From: an uncultured Collinsella sp.
GTDB lineage: Bacteria; Actinomycetota; Coriobacteriia; Coriobacteriales; Coriobacteriaceae
Direction: 5' to 3'
DNA: 64,000 nucleotides
NCBI GenBank assembly: GCA_934654625.1
Contig: CAKUGM010000001.1
Coordinates: forward strand, 186,001 to 250,000
Numbering within the stretch: position 1 is the first letter of the stretch; every line of letters begins with the position of its first letter. A program made the translations under genes and the position numbers. Shown piece after piece: positions 16,355 to 23,912 of this stretch. The notes beneath the pieces are model-generated. The model was given only the letters and a program-made list of their open reading frames with translations. It was not told where the DNA came from and made no database searches.

Positions 16355-17770
16355 CTAGAAGTTCGCCTCCTGTTGCCGTCTTGGTTCTCGCTTGGTCGTG
16401 CGGCCCGCGTACAGCGCACCCGCCGCAGATTCAACCGGTATTGACATGCAGCCGTCACCATCGCCGAAGCCCCAACCGCCGTTGCCGCCGATATCGCGCT
16501 TCACGCTTCCAGTGGCGCTCGCGTCAAGTGCCGGTGACTCGATATGCGTCAACGTCCCCGCTTCAAGTTCGTCCTTGAACATCGCGGATGCGGCCTGCAT
16601 GGTGGCCGGGGTGCCCGCCATGATCGCCTTGGCGGGGAAGTGCCCATCTTTGAGCCTCTGCACGAGCGTCTCCGTCTTGCCCTTGCCGTCGATGAACACG
16701 GCGGCGATCTCGTCGGCGTTGCGAATCAGCATGTCCGCTATCGGCCCGGTACTGGCGTCGGTGATGTCGTACAGCTCCACGTATGAGCCGCCGTTGCGCT
16801 CCGTCAGTGCCCACGAGATGGCGGCCTTCTCCCCATCTGGGTCGAACTTCACGCCGAAGCTGAGCTTTCCGCCCTCCATGGGTTCCTCGCGCAGCGCCTT
16901 CGCCCAATCGTCCGGGTTCAATGCCAGCTTCGCGCCTGCGGTGGGTGCCCAGTAGCCCAGGCGCTCCCTTGCGAAGACCTCGGGCTGCATCTGGTTGCAC
17001 TCGGATTCCACGGCCTTCACGCTGAGGACGGTGCCAAGGCTGGGGTTGTACTCGTACCAGCGGGCGCGGTCGTGCTTGTCACCCACTTCGGTAGCGCCCC
17101 ACTCGACCCACGCCATGAGCGAATCGCCCTTGCGAATGTCGGTGCGGAGGCTCCTGAACACGGTGCCGGTGCATTTCGTGTCAGGCGGGGTGCCAAGGTA
17201 GATGGTCTGCGGGTTGTGCTTCGGCCCCGCGCTGATTGACGGCAGCAGGGCGGCCTGCTGCGAGTCGGTGAGCTCCTGCGCCTCGTCGAGGATGAGCACG
17301 TCGAACGACTTTCCGCGCCCGCCGGAGTCGGTGCGGGTGGTGAAGCGGATGAGTCCGCCGTTCTTCAGCACGATCGCCTGCTTGCCGTTGGTCTTGCGGA
17401 CGTGCTTCAGCAGGTCGTGCAGTTCGTCGTTCTCCTCGTCCTCGAAGATGGCGGAGAGCTCCTGGAACATCTCGTCCGAGGTGTCCCCGTGGTGGCACGT
17501 GTATAGGATTTTCTCGCCGTTCAGCGCGCCGTAGAGGCAGCGGGCGCGCACGATGAAGCTCTTGCCGTTCTGGCGGGGGATGGAGATTCCCACCTCGGGC
17601 GCCGCGAACTTGTCGTGGCTGTCGCGGGCGAGCATCACATCCAGCAGGTGCGGTTGCCAGGGCATAGGCTCGCCGAAGTAAAGGGCGGCAAGCTCAGCGG
17701 CCATCGCGCCGTCACCGGTCAAGTCCTCCGGGATGTTCGCCTCGTATGTTGGCGTCTGGTTCGGCTCCAC
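16355..17770 (-). CDS. terminase large subunit
   Basis: 471 residues. Walker A is PRQNGKS at 65-71 and Walker B with catalytic Glu is LILDEA at 158-163, followed by the C-motif region near LGTPPDTK. The second half is the RNase H-like nuclease, beginning about residue 285 (VKFDPDGEKAAISWAL, Asp first metal ligand). It pumps DNA into the procapsid and cuts it. The TAG stop touches the portal start; the ATG overlaps the small subunit stop by one base. Confidence 0.95.
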   Translation of the reverse strand: MEPNQTPTYEANIPEDLTGDGAMAAELAALYFGEPMPWQPHLLDVMLARDSHDKFAAPEVGISIPRQNGKSFIVRARCLYGALNGEKILYTCHHGDTSDEMFQELSAIFEDEENDELHDLLKHVRKTNGKQAIVLKNGGLIRFTTRTDSGGRGKSFDVLILDEAQELTDSQQAALLPSISAGPKHNPQTIYLGTPPDTKCTGTVFRSLRTDIRKGDSLMAWVEWGATEVGDKHDRARWYEYNPSLGTVLSVKAVESECNQMQPEVFARERLGYWAPTAGAKLALNPDDWAKALREEPMEGGKLSFGVKFDPDGEKAAISWALTERNGGSYVELYDITDASTGPIADMLIRNADEIAAVFIDGKGKTETLVQRLKDGHFPAKAIMAGTPATMQAASAMFKDELEAGTLTHIESPALDASATGSVKRDIGGNGGWGFGDGDGCMSIPVESAAGALYAGRTTKREPRRQQEANF

Positions 17771-18213
17771 TAGGCATCAGCCGCCTTGCGCTCCTTCTCG
17801 GCGCGGTCGCTGAACATCAGCGTCAGGAACTCCGCCTTCGCGCCGTCGCGCTTTGGTCTGGACTCCGCGCCCATGCGGCTCCTGGCCGCAGGGGTCAGTC
17901 CGAGGGCGTCCGAGAGGGCGCGAATCTCGGCCGTGGCCTCCTTCAGCACCGCGAGGGCGGGGGACTTGCGCACCATGAACGGCGCCTTCCCGCTCGCGTC
18001 GGTGAAGGGCTTCAGGGCGATGGGGTCGAATATCGCCATCTTCCCGTTGTGGGTCATCTGCCGCTGGGCCTCCATGGCCACGGCGTGCCAGAAGCACAGC
18101 AGCCGCAGGGCGGGCACGTCCTGCTCCGTGAATCGGCTGTCATCGGCCACCAGCTCGGACCATATCGCGGCCTGGGCTGCGTCCTGCGCTATGTCCTGCG
18201 GAATCTCTACCAT
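17770..18213 (-). CDS. terminase small subunit
   Basis: 147 residues from ATG 18213 with AAGGAGGAAGC upstream, a nearly perfect ribosome binding site. Helical throughout, with a central FDPIALKPFTDASGKAPFMVRKSPALAVLKEA stretch-like region and a LGLTPAARSRMG segment, the usual C-terminal pattern of P27-type small terminases. It recognises the packaging site and recruits the large subunit, whose gene follows with one shared base. Confidence 0.82.
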   Translation of the reverse strand: MVEIPQDIAQDAAQAAIWSELVADDSRFTEQDVPALRLLCFWHAVAMEAQRQMTHNGKMAIFDPIALKPFTDASGKAPFMVRKSPALAVLKEATAEIRALSDALGLTPAARSRMGAESRPKRDGAKAEFLTLMFSDRAEKERKAADA

Positions 18214-18436
18214 GCTTCCTCCTTCAGGAGGGATGGTAGGCGGGGCGTGAGATACCCCCCCTGTTGCTGGAAACCCTCGGGGGGATATTGGCATATCGCC
18301 GCGGGGTGCTGAGCGGCCCCTGGGGAGGGGTAACGCCCCCCGTCAATCCAGAAGCGCCGCCAAACGCCACAGAATCGCACCTGAGCCACGATATGCCCTT
18401 GTGCCTAGCCCCGTGCCGTGAAAGCCATTGCAAGGC
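18214..18436. other. non-coding GC-rich gap between HNH and small terminase, candidate cos region
   Basis: 223 bp without a supportable gene. It holds runs of C and G that can pair (ATACCCCCCC near 18252 with GGGGGGATAT near 18281; GGGGTG/CCCC runs to 18345). Phages with an HNH protein next to terminase usually package from cos sites, and cos lies beside the small terminase gene. No cohesive-end sequence can be fixed by eye, so this is a location guess only. Confidence 0.35.
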
Positions 18437-18727
18437 TTAAAACAGCCTCGTGCGCCTTATCTCGAACGCCTGCCCGTCGGTCGGCATCCTCTTGCCCTTG
18501 CGCTGATTGCAGATGCGGTGCGAGGAGGCCGCGTTCGCGTAGTCCCACGGCGCGCCGCCCCTGGCTAACGGGACGATGTGGTCCAGCTCGAAGCTCCACG
18601 GGTCACCGCTCGGGAGGTCGTAGTCTATGGGCTGGCCGCACAGGTGGCACGGCCTGCCCTCCGCCCTCAGCCTGTTCCTCAGTTTTGTTCGCGCGTTGCC
18701 GTTGTTCGCGTACTTGGTTCCAGCCAT
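18437..18727 (-). CDS. HNH endonuclease, packaging-associated
   Basis: 96 residues from ATG 18727. It shows CHLCGQPI, then ELDHIVPLARGG (HNH first His), NAASSHRICNQRKG (Asn and His) and a basic tail. This is the small HNH family that sits beside terminase in cos phages and is needed for terminase to cut DNA. The start at MAGTKYANN follows AAGGGGCACAC; an upstream in-frame Met at 18766 has no better signal. Confidence 0.88.
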   Translation of the reverse strand: MAGTKYANNGNARTKLRNRLRAEGRPCHLCGQPIDYDLPSGDPWSFELDHIVPLARGGAPWDYANAASSHRICNQRKGKRMPTDGQAFEIRRTRLF

Positions 18728-18770
18728 GTGTGCCCCTTCCTCTTGGCTGTAGGGTAGGCACGGCATGAGA

Positions 18771-18796
18771 AAGGCCCCCGGTTTCCCGAGGGCCTT
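18771..18796 (-). terminator. imperfect stem-loop terminator
   Basis: AAGGCCC (18771-18777) pairs with GGGCCTT (18790-18796) with an inner CGG/CCG and one mismatch. On the minus strand the stem is followed by TTTCTC. It lies between the last gene of the small-gene cassette (stop at 18814) and the HNH gene, so early transcription may weaken here. Confidence 0.55.
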
Positions 18797-18813
18797 GCTT
18801 CCTCATCCGGCCG

Positions 18814-18936
18814 CTAGAGCCTGACGGTGGCCTTGCCATCGCTGCGAGCAGCGCCCCCGCCAGCAGCGCCGTCGATAGACTCATCAAGCCCGCGAGGAGC
18901 TTGCGCAACATCGCGCCGCTGCTTATCGGTAATCAT
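18814..18936 (-). CDS. 40-aa protein, N-terminal paralogue of a neighbour
   Basis: ATG 18936 overlaps the upstream stop by ATGA. The product is 40 residues: MITDKQRRDVAQ then a Gly/Ala-rich part ending in TVRL. The first 12 residues match MITDEKRREVAR, the start of the 125-aa protein at 20580-20957. Function unknown. It may be a truncated copy kept as a small protein, or a remnant. Confidence 0.5.
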   Translation of the reverse strand: MITDKQRRDVAQAPRGLDESIDGAAGGGAARSDGKATVRL

Positions 18937-19193
18937 TCGGCATCACCGTCTATCCATGCGTACTGCCTGAATATCTCTTCGGGCGCATCGATAGTTACGG
19001 ATTCAGCACTGACGGTCACGACCTCACCCGATTCGAGCAGCACGACCGCAACCGGGTACGCGATTTGTCCAGCCGGGAATCCACCGACCATAATTGATGC
19101 TCCATGCGTATATGCCTTTTGGTAGAAGCCGATAAGCAACGCCCTCGTCTTTTCTCCTGAATCATCGGAAATGAAGCAAGGTGTCATGTTCAT
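18933..19193 (-). CDS. hypothetical phage protein, 86 aa
   Basis: 86 residues beginning MNMTPCFISDDSGEKTR. A central segment (AYPVAVVLLESGEVVTVSAESVTI) is a run of beta strands, and the tail is acidic. It resembles small phage proteins that describe no known fold. The ATG overlaps the upstream stop (ATGA, 19193-19190) and its own stop overlaps the 40-aa gene the same way. Confidence 0.65.
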   Translation of the reverse strand: MNMTPCFISDDSGEKTRALLIGFYQKAYTHGASIMVGGFPAGQIAYPVAVVLLESGEVVTVSAESVTIDAPEEIFRQYAWIDGDAE

Positions 19194-19369
19194 TCGGAAT
19201 CACCTACCAGCATGTCGAGAAGGCGCTTAATGCTGTTTTGGTTTAGCTCTAACAGAACTTCACCAACCCAGACCTTTGACCTTTCTACGTCAATAGCCGA
19301 GATTTTGTTTATGTTGACGATGTAGATGTAACCTTTACAGTCGTAAAGCTGGATGAACTTTTTATTCAT
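19190..19369 (-). CDS. hypothetical phage protein, 59 aa
   Basis: ATG 19369 to TGA 19192-19190. The product starts MNKKFIQLYDCKGYIYIVN and continues with INKISAIDVERSKVWVG, four short beta strands, then a helix LLELNQNSIKRLLDML. It is lower in GC than its neighbours (many AAA, TTA and ATA codons), hinting at a separate origin. The fold looks like small PH/SH3-type phage proteins of the 'YIYINKISAID' kind, function unknown. Confidence 0.65.
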   Translation of the reverse strand: MNKKFIQLYDCKGYIYIVNINKISAIDVERSKVWVGEVLLELNQNSIKRLLDMLVGDSE

Positions 19370-19375
19370 CTTCGC

Positions 19376-19582
19376 TCACCTCCAGCACACCTTGCAGATG
19401 TATTCGCTCTCTCGCACTGCGCCCGTGACGCCGCCGCGCTCATCTCTGACCAAGCTCAGCCTGACGCCGCAGACCGGGCAGAACCCGAGCCAGCCGACAC
19501 GACGCGGGACCTTGTTCGGGTCGGTCATGAACTTGCTCTGCACCCTGATACCGCACCTCGGGCACTCGATTGTCCTTCTCAT
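19376..19582 (-). CDS. zinc-ribbon protein, 68 aa
   Basis: 68 residues with CPRCG at 8-12, CPVCG at about 35-39 and a final C-K-V-C-W. Two CxxC knuckles about 25 residues apart suggest one rubredoxin-like zinc ribbon plus a possible third pair. No further family assignment. Its ATG overlaps the previous stop by ATGA. Probably a small DNA-, RNA- or protein-binding early protein. Confidence 0.65.
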   Translation of the reverse strand: MRRTIECPRCGIRVQSKFMTDPNKVPRRVGWLGFCPVCGVRLSLVRDERGGVTGAVRESEYICKVCWR

Positions 19583-20028
19583 TCACCATCACCCCTCAGC
19601 TTGCGGATGCGCGCGGCGATGTCGGCAAAGGCGAGATACGAGCACTCAAGGTCGCCCTCGTCGTCCTCAAGCCTGCAGCCTTGGCACGGGACCTCCATGC
19701 CGTCGCGCCGCATGTAAAGGCACTCCGCGTTGTCGCCGCCCTTCGACGCGTTGTCCAGGTCTTCCAGCAGCTTCTCCCAGCTGTCGGGCGGGGTGAGAAA
19801 CATGTTTTCAGGAAACCGAGAGTTCCCGTAGTCCTTGCATTCAGCCCTCCACGCTATCTCCGGGTCAACATTCGGGACGTACTTCCACGCGAGGACATAG
19901 ACGTGCCTATATTCCTCTCCGTGCTTGATGTACATCGCCTTGGTATCCAGCGGAATCTCTCTGCCCTCGGCGTCGCGGGGCAGGGTAATCGTCTCGTTAC
20001 TCCCCGTCGTCTTTTCCTCCATCGTCAT
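19579..20028 (-). CDS. hypothetical phage protein, 149 aa
   Basis: 149 residues (MTMEEKTTGSNETITLP). It has a conserved-looking middle with YRHVYVLAWKYVPN and SWEKLLEDLDNASKG, then four Cys in a short region (CLYMRRDGMEVPCQGC...C). I do not recognise a family with a known role, although similar sequences are common in gut prophages. It sits in the overlapping small-gene cassette. Confidence 0.65.
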   Translation of the reverse strand: MTMEEKTTGSNETITLPRDAEGREIPLDTKAMYIKHGEEYRHVYVLAWKYVPNVDPEIAWRAECKDYGNSRFPENMFLTPPDSWEKLLEDLDNASKGGDNAECLYMRRDGMEVPCQGCRLEDDEGDLECSYLAFADIAARIRKLRGDGE

Positions 20029-20197
20029 CGAATCCCTTCCATCTCTCGCACGTGCCGTGCGTCTCGACCCGGCGGGCGCGCATCAGATCCCTCCTGCACC
20101 AGACCAGGAGGTCGTACGCCTCGCATTCCGCGTCGGCGCGCCTCTTAGCCGTGAACATGCTCCTCGCGCACGTCCGGCATACCCTCTCGTCGGTCAT
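19997..20197 (-). CDS. Cys-containing small protein, 66 aa
   Basis: ATG 20197 (MTDERVCRTC) is chosen because it overlaps the preceding small reading frame by ATGA. The product has CRTC near residue 7, CEAYDLLVWC and a CERW near the end, spacing like a short zinc-binding protein. It overlaps the 149-aa gene by 32 nt. Unknown role. Confidence 0.55.
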   Translation of the reverse strand: MTDERVCRTCARSMFTAKRRADAECEAYDLLVWCRRDLMRARRVETHGTCERWKGFDDDGGKDDGE

Positions 20198-20307
20198 CGG
20201 GCCTCCGCCCCCTGCGCCACGGCGATGAGCGGCGGCACGGACACGACCGAGCGCATCGCCCACAGGCGAGCAGCGCTCCCGGGAGAAGCGCCGTCGCGGC
20301 TAGCCAT
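20194..20307 (-). CDS. possible 37-aa membrane peptide
   Basis: ATG 20307 preceded by GAGAGGTGC; 37 codons ending in TGA that overlaps ATG 20197. The second half is hydrophobic (SVVSVPPLIAVAQ), so it might be a short membrane peptide. It overlaps the upstream 95-aa gene by 8 nt. Support comes only from the two overlaps and the ribosome binding site. Confidence 0.35.
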   Translation of the reverse strand: MASRDGASPGSAARLWAMRSVVSVPPLIAVAQGAEAR

Positions 20308-20587
20308 CGCACCTCTCACACCAGTCCTCCTGCATGTCCTTGTAGTGGTCGACGACCCAGTCGCGAGACCAGCACGCGGTCTCCCATGCCGCCAGACGCT
20401 CGCGTGCCCACTGCTCGTCGAAGGCCTCCTCGAATTCCAGCTCGCATATCCCGAAGTCGCAACAACCCTCCAGCAGGTGGGAGCAGTCCCCGCAGGTCGG
20501 TCCTGTTCCCCCGAGACGACCGTCGATGTCGCGCTCGAAGCAGCCGGGCGGCAAGTTGTAGCCGCTGGCAGGCTCGTAGCTAGTCAC
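20300..20587 (-). CDS. Cys-rich acidic protein, 95 aa
   Basis: 95 residues with CGDCSHLLEGCCDFGIC in the middle and CERCDG at the end; seven or more Cys in a protein this short imply metal binding. Several Trp lie between. No known function. Overlaps neighbours by 8 nt on each side. Confidence 0.6.
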   Translation of the reverse strand: MTSYEPASGYNLPPGCFERDIDGRLGGTGPTCGDCSHLLEGCCDFGICELEFEEAFDEQWARERLAAWETACWSRDWVVDHYKDMQEDWCERCDG

Positions 20588-20957
20588 CTTCCACCACCTC
20601 CGCGCCGCAGTTGGCGCAGTAATGCGGCGGAATCACTCCGCAGCAGTCCGTGACGGCAGCCTTGTAGTTGAATGCGCCGCAGCGGGGGCAGCGCCAGTAT
20701 GCAGGGCTGCACGGTTCAGGCCTGACGGCTGGACGGTTGATAAGTTCGGCGAGCAGCTCGACCACAGCCTGCGCGGAGAAGAAACCGGGGAAGTAGCGAA
20801 GCCCGTCCCGGTAGTCGCACGCGGCGTCGAGTATGCGCATAAGCAGAAGCCCGACGTACTTAGGCGAGTCGATGATGCACCCGTCAACCTCGATGTCCGA
20901 CATGTCAAGTGCCAGCAGCTTTCGCGCAACCTCTCGGCGCTTCTCATCGGTAATCAT
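20580..20957 (-). CDS. protein with C-terminal zinc ribbon, 125 aa
   Basis: ATG 20957 to 20580; 125 residues. The N-terminal two thirds are helical (MITDEKRREVARKLLALD). The C-terminus has CPRCGAFNYK, CCGV and CANCGAEV, a zinc ribbon. It is the likely parent of the 40-aa copy at 18814-18936. A larger in-frame extension upstream lacks a ribosome binding site. Function unknown. Confidence 0.6.
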   Translation of the reverse strand: MITDEKRREVARKLLALDMSDIEVDGCIIDSPKYVGLLLMRILDAACDYRDGLRYFPGFFSAQAVVELLAELINRPAVRPEPCSPAYWRCPRCGAFNYKAAVTDCCGVIPPHYCANCGAEVVEGD

Positions 20958-21177
20958 CGCTTTCCTTCCCTGTATCCATGAGCGCCACCCTGCCGCATGC
21001 AGGGCAGACATATACGTTGCACGTGCAGTTCACGTCATCAGGGGACGTAGACGCCATGTCGTGCCAATAAACGAATTCCGTTTGGTCGGTGCAGAGGAAC
21101 CACAGCTTTACCGCATGGGACTTGTGGCAATAGGGGCACAAGCATGGCTTCAGCTTGATTCCGTCCATCGGCCTCAT
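20944..21177 (-). CDS. zinc-ribbon protein, 77 aa
   Basis: 77 residues: MRPMDGIKLKPCLCPYCHKSHAV, then WHDMASTSPDD, a CTCNVYVCPACGR pair, and an acidic tail. At least two CxxC units. Typical of small phage Lar-like or restriction-alleviation type zinc proteins (CPFCG...), although the spacing does not allow a firm call. Overlaps the next gene by 14 nt. Confidence 0.6.
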   Translation of the reverse strand: MRPMDGIKLKPCLCPYCHKSHAVKLWFLCTDQTEFVYWHDMASTSPDDVNCTCNVYVCPACGRVALMDTGKESDDYR

Positions 21178-21434
21178 AGCCTTCCCCTGTCTCGGTTGCG
21201 CTTCAGGCAGCGCAGCATCGCGTCGTCAACGTCCTGCTGCGCGAGGCCCATCCATGCCATCATGTTGGCGCACGCCTGGATGCAGTCGGCCAGCTCGTCG
21301 ATCACGTCCTCGTCGCAGCGGTTCTGCCATGCGCCGAACACCTCGGCGGCCTCCTCCAGCGGCTTCAGCGCCTTGGCCTTCGGCTCGTCGCCGATGTCGA
21401 ACGTGTGCGTGCAGATAGAAAAAGTAGCCATCAT
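21174..21434 (-). CDS. MazG-like nucleotide pyrophosphohydrolase-type protein
   Basis: 86 residues from ATG 21434 (a second ATG follows at 21431); AAGGGAGTG lies just upstream. It carries PLEEAAEVFGAWQ and VIDELADCIQACANMM, the EExxE...ExAD pattern of the all-alpha NTP pyrophosphatase (MazG) fold. Phage copies may hydrolyse nucleotides or lower host alarmone signals. Stop overlaps the next gene by ATGA. Confidence 0.65.
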   Translation of the reverse strand: MMATFSICTHTFDIGDEPKAKALKPLEEAAEVFGAWQNRCDEDVIDELADCIQACANMMAWMGLAQQDVDDAMLRCLKRNRDRGRL

Positions 21435-21676
21435 CACTCCCTTGGCGCCAGGCCGATGCATTCCGCTATATCGGCCACCCGCCTGTCGTACTCGATTACC
21501 GTCCCGTCGGCTAGGTTAGGACCGACCTGCTGCCAGAGCCACGCGCTCATGCCCTCGAGGAAGCCGACGGCCCGTGCGGCCTTGGCTGGCGCGCTCGCGA
21601 ACGGGGGCGCCAAGGGGCCTTCGTCCTCGAGCGCCTCCCCGGCCGGCTCGATGAGCCCTGGTTGGTCGCTCATCAT
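21434..21676 (-). CDS. hypothetical phage protein, 80 aa
   Basis: Start is ATG 21676 or the adjacent ATG 21673, with GGGAGGG upstream. About 80 residues: an acidic Pro/Ala-rich first part and a helical SAWLWQQVGPNLADG segment, then RRVADIAECIGLAP. No recognised family. Tightly coupled to genes on both sides. Confidence 0.5.
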   Translation of the reverse strand: MMSDQPGLIEPAGEALEDEGPLAPPFASAPAKAARAVGFLEGMSAWLWQQVGPNLADGTVIEYDRRVADIAECIGLAPRE

Positions 21677-21873
21677 CCCTCCCAATGGTTGCATCTCGCC
21701 TCGGCCTGCGTTCGATGGATGAACTCCGGCCTTCTCTCGCATTCGTACTCGGTCAGTTCCACGCCGTTGAAGGTGTGTAACTCCGTAACAGAGCAGTGAA
21801 CGCAGTTTGCGCAGCGCTCCGGTCTCTCGCCATCGGCGTAGATGTCGGGTCTCTCCGCGTCCGTAGCCGTCAT
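21673..21873 (-). CDS. Cys-containing small protein, 66 aa
   Basis: 66 residues from ATG 21873 (overlaps the HNH-protein stop by ATGA). It has CANCVHCSV, a single CERR and a final CNHWEG, the CxxCxxC...C...C layout of short Fe-S or zinc proteins common in gut phages. Role unknown. Confidence 0.6.
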   Translation of the reverse strand: MTATDAERPDIYADGERPERCANCVHCSVTELHTFNGVELTEYECERRPEFIHRTQAEARCNHWEG

Positions 21874-22877
21874 TTCCCTTTCCCCTCTCCGCACAGCGGC
21901 TCGACTTCCTTCCTCTGCTTCCCGGCGCTCCACGTCGGCCTCCTCGCGATGCACTCCGGGCACCGCCTCTGGTTCCTCTGCGTCGCGCCGAACTCGGCGC
22001 CGCACACGGCGCACCGGGCGATGAACTTCACGGACCTGACTCCCCGCGCCTTCCTGCCCTTCGCCAGGCAGTCCGGGCACGTCTTGCAGTTGCGGCGCGC
22101 GTCGTTGCGGTAGCCCGCCGGCGGCCTGAACCGCCGCCCGCACACCCCGCAGGTCCTCGGCAGCGAGTGCTCCGCGTCCGCGATGGCGGAGTGCAGCCTG
22201 CACCACGCCACGGCGGACTCGAGCGACTCGGCGTCGTCCCACTCCGGGCTGTCCGGGCTGTTGAGCCTTGCCACGAGGGCCTTCGGGACCGCGACGAGGT
22301 TGGCAGGATCGTAGTTGCCGTGGTCGCCGTCGGCGAACACGATCACGTGCCCCTCGGGGACCTTCCCGTGCTCGCGCTCGTAGACCAGCTCGTGCTTCAT
22401 GCGCCAGTTGTCCTTGCTCATGGGCACGGTGGCCTCCTCGGCGACCTTCACGAGCACGTAGCCCTTGCCGCTCTGGCGCTCTGCGCCTATGGGCCTGCGC
22501 TTCCTGCCGCCGCCGTGGCTCCTCGTGGCCTGCCTGCCGTTCGATGCCCGCCAGAGGCTTATCTGCGGGCGCGACAGCGGGAAGCCGAAGGCGTCGGCGA
22601 ACTCGGCGGAGAGCACCGTGAGGGACTGCCCGGTGTCGTGCGCCTCCATCCACGCCTGCATCTCGGGCTCGCAGCGCCACCGGACCGGGCGCACCGCGCG
22701 GGCGGGCACGTCCCTGGGCCGCTTGCGCAGCCCGAGCTTGAAGCACTTCTGCTCCATGGCGCGCTGCGTCGGCCTGCGCCCGAACTCGCGCTCGAAGCCG
22801 TCGAGGAGCGCGCCGATGTGCTCCGTCGCGAACCTCCCGCGGAGCCACGCCTCCTCTACTTCGGTCCAGCGCCTCAT
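21870..22877 (-). CDS. HNH endonuclease with N-terminal HTH and C-terminal zinc ribbons
   Basis: 335 residues from ATG 22877. Residues 1-60 are a helix-turn-helix (RWTEVEEAWLRGRF). The middle has the HNH_3-type motif: KHELVYEREHG, HVIVFADGDHGNYDPANLVAV. The last 100 residues contain four CxxC pairs (CGVCG, CKTCPDC, CAVCG, CPEC). Free-standing HNH enzymes of this type behave as homing-like nucleases or nicking enzymes. It splits the small-gene cassette, which suits a mobile insertion. Confidence 0.75.
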   Translation of the reverse strand: MRRWTEVEEAWLRGRFATEHIGALLDGFEREFGRRPTQRAMEQKCFKLGLRKRPRDVPARAVRPVRWRCEPEMQAWMEAHDTGQSLTVLSAEFADAFGFPLSRPQISLWRASNGRQATRSHGGGRKRRPIGAERQSGKGYVLVKVAEEATVPMSKDNWRMKHELVYEREHGKVPEGHVIVFADGDHGNYDPANLVAVPKALVARLNSPDSPEWDDAESLESAVAWCRLHSAIADAEHSLPRTCGVCGRRFRPPAGYRNDARRNCKTCPDCLAKGRKARGVRSVKFIARCAVCGAEFGATQRNQRRCPECIARRPTWSAGKQRKEVEPLCGEGKGK

Positions 22878-23107
22878 TCGCCGAGCAGCCCCTTCGGAAG
22901 CCTGACCGCCTCGCCGACGTCCGTGCCGGCGCGGGCGATGTCGAGCACCAGCCTGCCGTTGGCGATGACCGTGGTCGCGATCCCCTCGACGGCCTTGGCG
23001 CGCTCGATCTCGCACCTCACGACCTCGGGGTCTTCGAGCTTGACGGCCTCGAGCCGCTCAAGCTCGCGGAAGAGCGCGTCGTTCACCGCTCCGATTCCCT
23101 TGCTCAT
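22874..23107 (-). CDS. hypothetical phage protein, 77 aa
   Basis: 77 residues from ATG 23107 (AAGGAGAAG upstream). Mostly helical, MSKGIGAVNDALFRELERLEA, followed by VRCEIERAKAVEGIATTVIANGRL-like helices. This protein type is frequent in prophages of gut bacteria but has no known role. It overlaps the HNH gene by ATGA and the upstream gene by 4 nt. Confidence 0.65.
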   Translation of the reverse strand: MSKGIGAVNDALFRELERLEAVKLEDPEVVRCEIERAKAVEGIATTVIANGRLVLDIARAGTDVGEAVRLPKGLLGE

Positions 23108-23493
23108 TTCTTCTCCTTGTCGATTGATTCCGCGAACACGCGCATGTCGGTCACCTCGGCGCGCCCAGCGCCGAAGAACATGCCAAGCTCGCCCCTCTTG
23201 TGCCTGTCGCACCTGTACACCCGGCAGATCTCGGGCCTCGCGGCGTAGACCGCGCACTCATGCCCATCCGTGAGGTACGGGCACAGCAGGTCGTAGTCGG
23301 CGCGCGGCGCGGTCGGCTCGAGTCCATGCCTGCGGACGTAGGCCTCGAGCCGAACCCGGTCGAACGGGCTCATCGGCAGGAATCGCGAGCAGCACTCGCC
23401 GCATCCGCGGCAGTCGCCCGTGTACAGGTCGGTCACGTCGTCGCTCTGGAGCGCGGCCTGCAGCGCCGCAGCCATGAGCCTGTCCTCGTTCAT
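23104..23493 (-). CDS. YkgJ-family Cys cluster protein
   Basis: 129 residues with CRGCGECC at about 28-35, then LLCPYL and CAVYAARPEICRVYRC, the 8-Cys arrangement of the YkgJ family (putative zinc or Fe-S binding oxidoreductase-like domain). Role in phages is unknown. It overlaps both neighbours by 4 nt. Confidence 0.75.
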   Translation of the reverse strand: MNEDRLMAAALQAALQSDDVTDLYTGDCRGCGECCSRFLPMSPFDRVRLEAYVRRHGLEPTAPRADYDLLCPYLTDGHECAVYAARPEICRVYRCDRHKRGELGMFFGAGRAEVTDMRVFAESIDKEKK

Positions 23494-23909
23494 CGCCCGC
23501 CGCCGCTCTCGCCTAAGGAGGCCACCTTCTCGTCGTAGATGGCCTTGAGGTCGTCGCGCATGAACTCGATGATCTCCTCATCGCCGATGCCGTCGGGCTC
23601 GCTCCTCAGCCTCATCGCCTCGCGGCACCACTCGTCGAATCCGAGCACTTGCCCGGTGAGCGCGTTCATGACGCCGGTGACGTCTGCGTAGGAGAAGCGA
23701 GTCAGCATCCCCTCGCGCATGACCCTGTCGGCCAGCGCCTCGATGGGAGTCTTCGGGCGGTCGATGGCCTCCTTGTAGCTCTTCGCCCTCTTGGTCATGG
23801 CGTCGAGCCGTTTCGCGAGGCGGTTGTTCTCGGCCTGCAGGCGCCCGTTGCGCCGCTGCTCGTAGTCCAGCTCGGCGAGCACGTACTGCTCGCATGTCTT
23901 GATCTCCAT
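23490..23909 (-). CDS. coiled-coil phage protein, 139 aa
   Basis: 139 residues. The first 50 form a basic coiled coil (YEQRRNGRLQAENNRLAKRLDAM). A helix-rich acidic second half follows with RPKTPIEALADRVMREGML. No known family. It lies between the second HNH-like gene and YkgJ. Confidence 0.6.
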   Translation of the reverse strand: MEIKTCEQYVLAELDYEQRRNGRLQAENNRLAKRLDAMTKRAKSYKEAIDRPKTPIEALADRVMREGMLTRFSYADVTGVMNALTGQVLGFDEWCREAMRLRSEPDGIGDEEIIEFMRDDLKAIYDEKVASLGESGGGR

Positions 23910-23912
23910 GGG

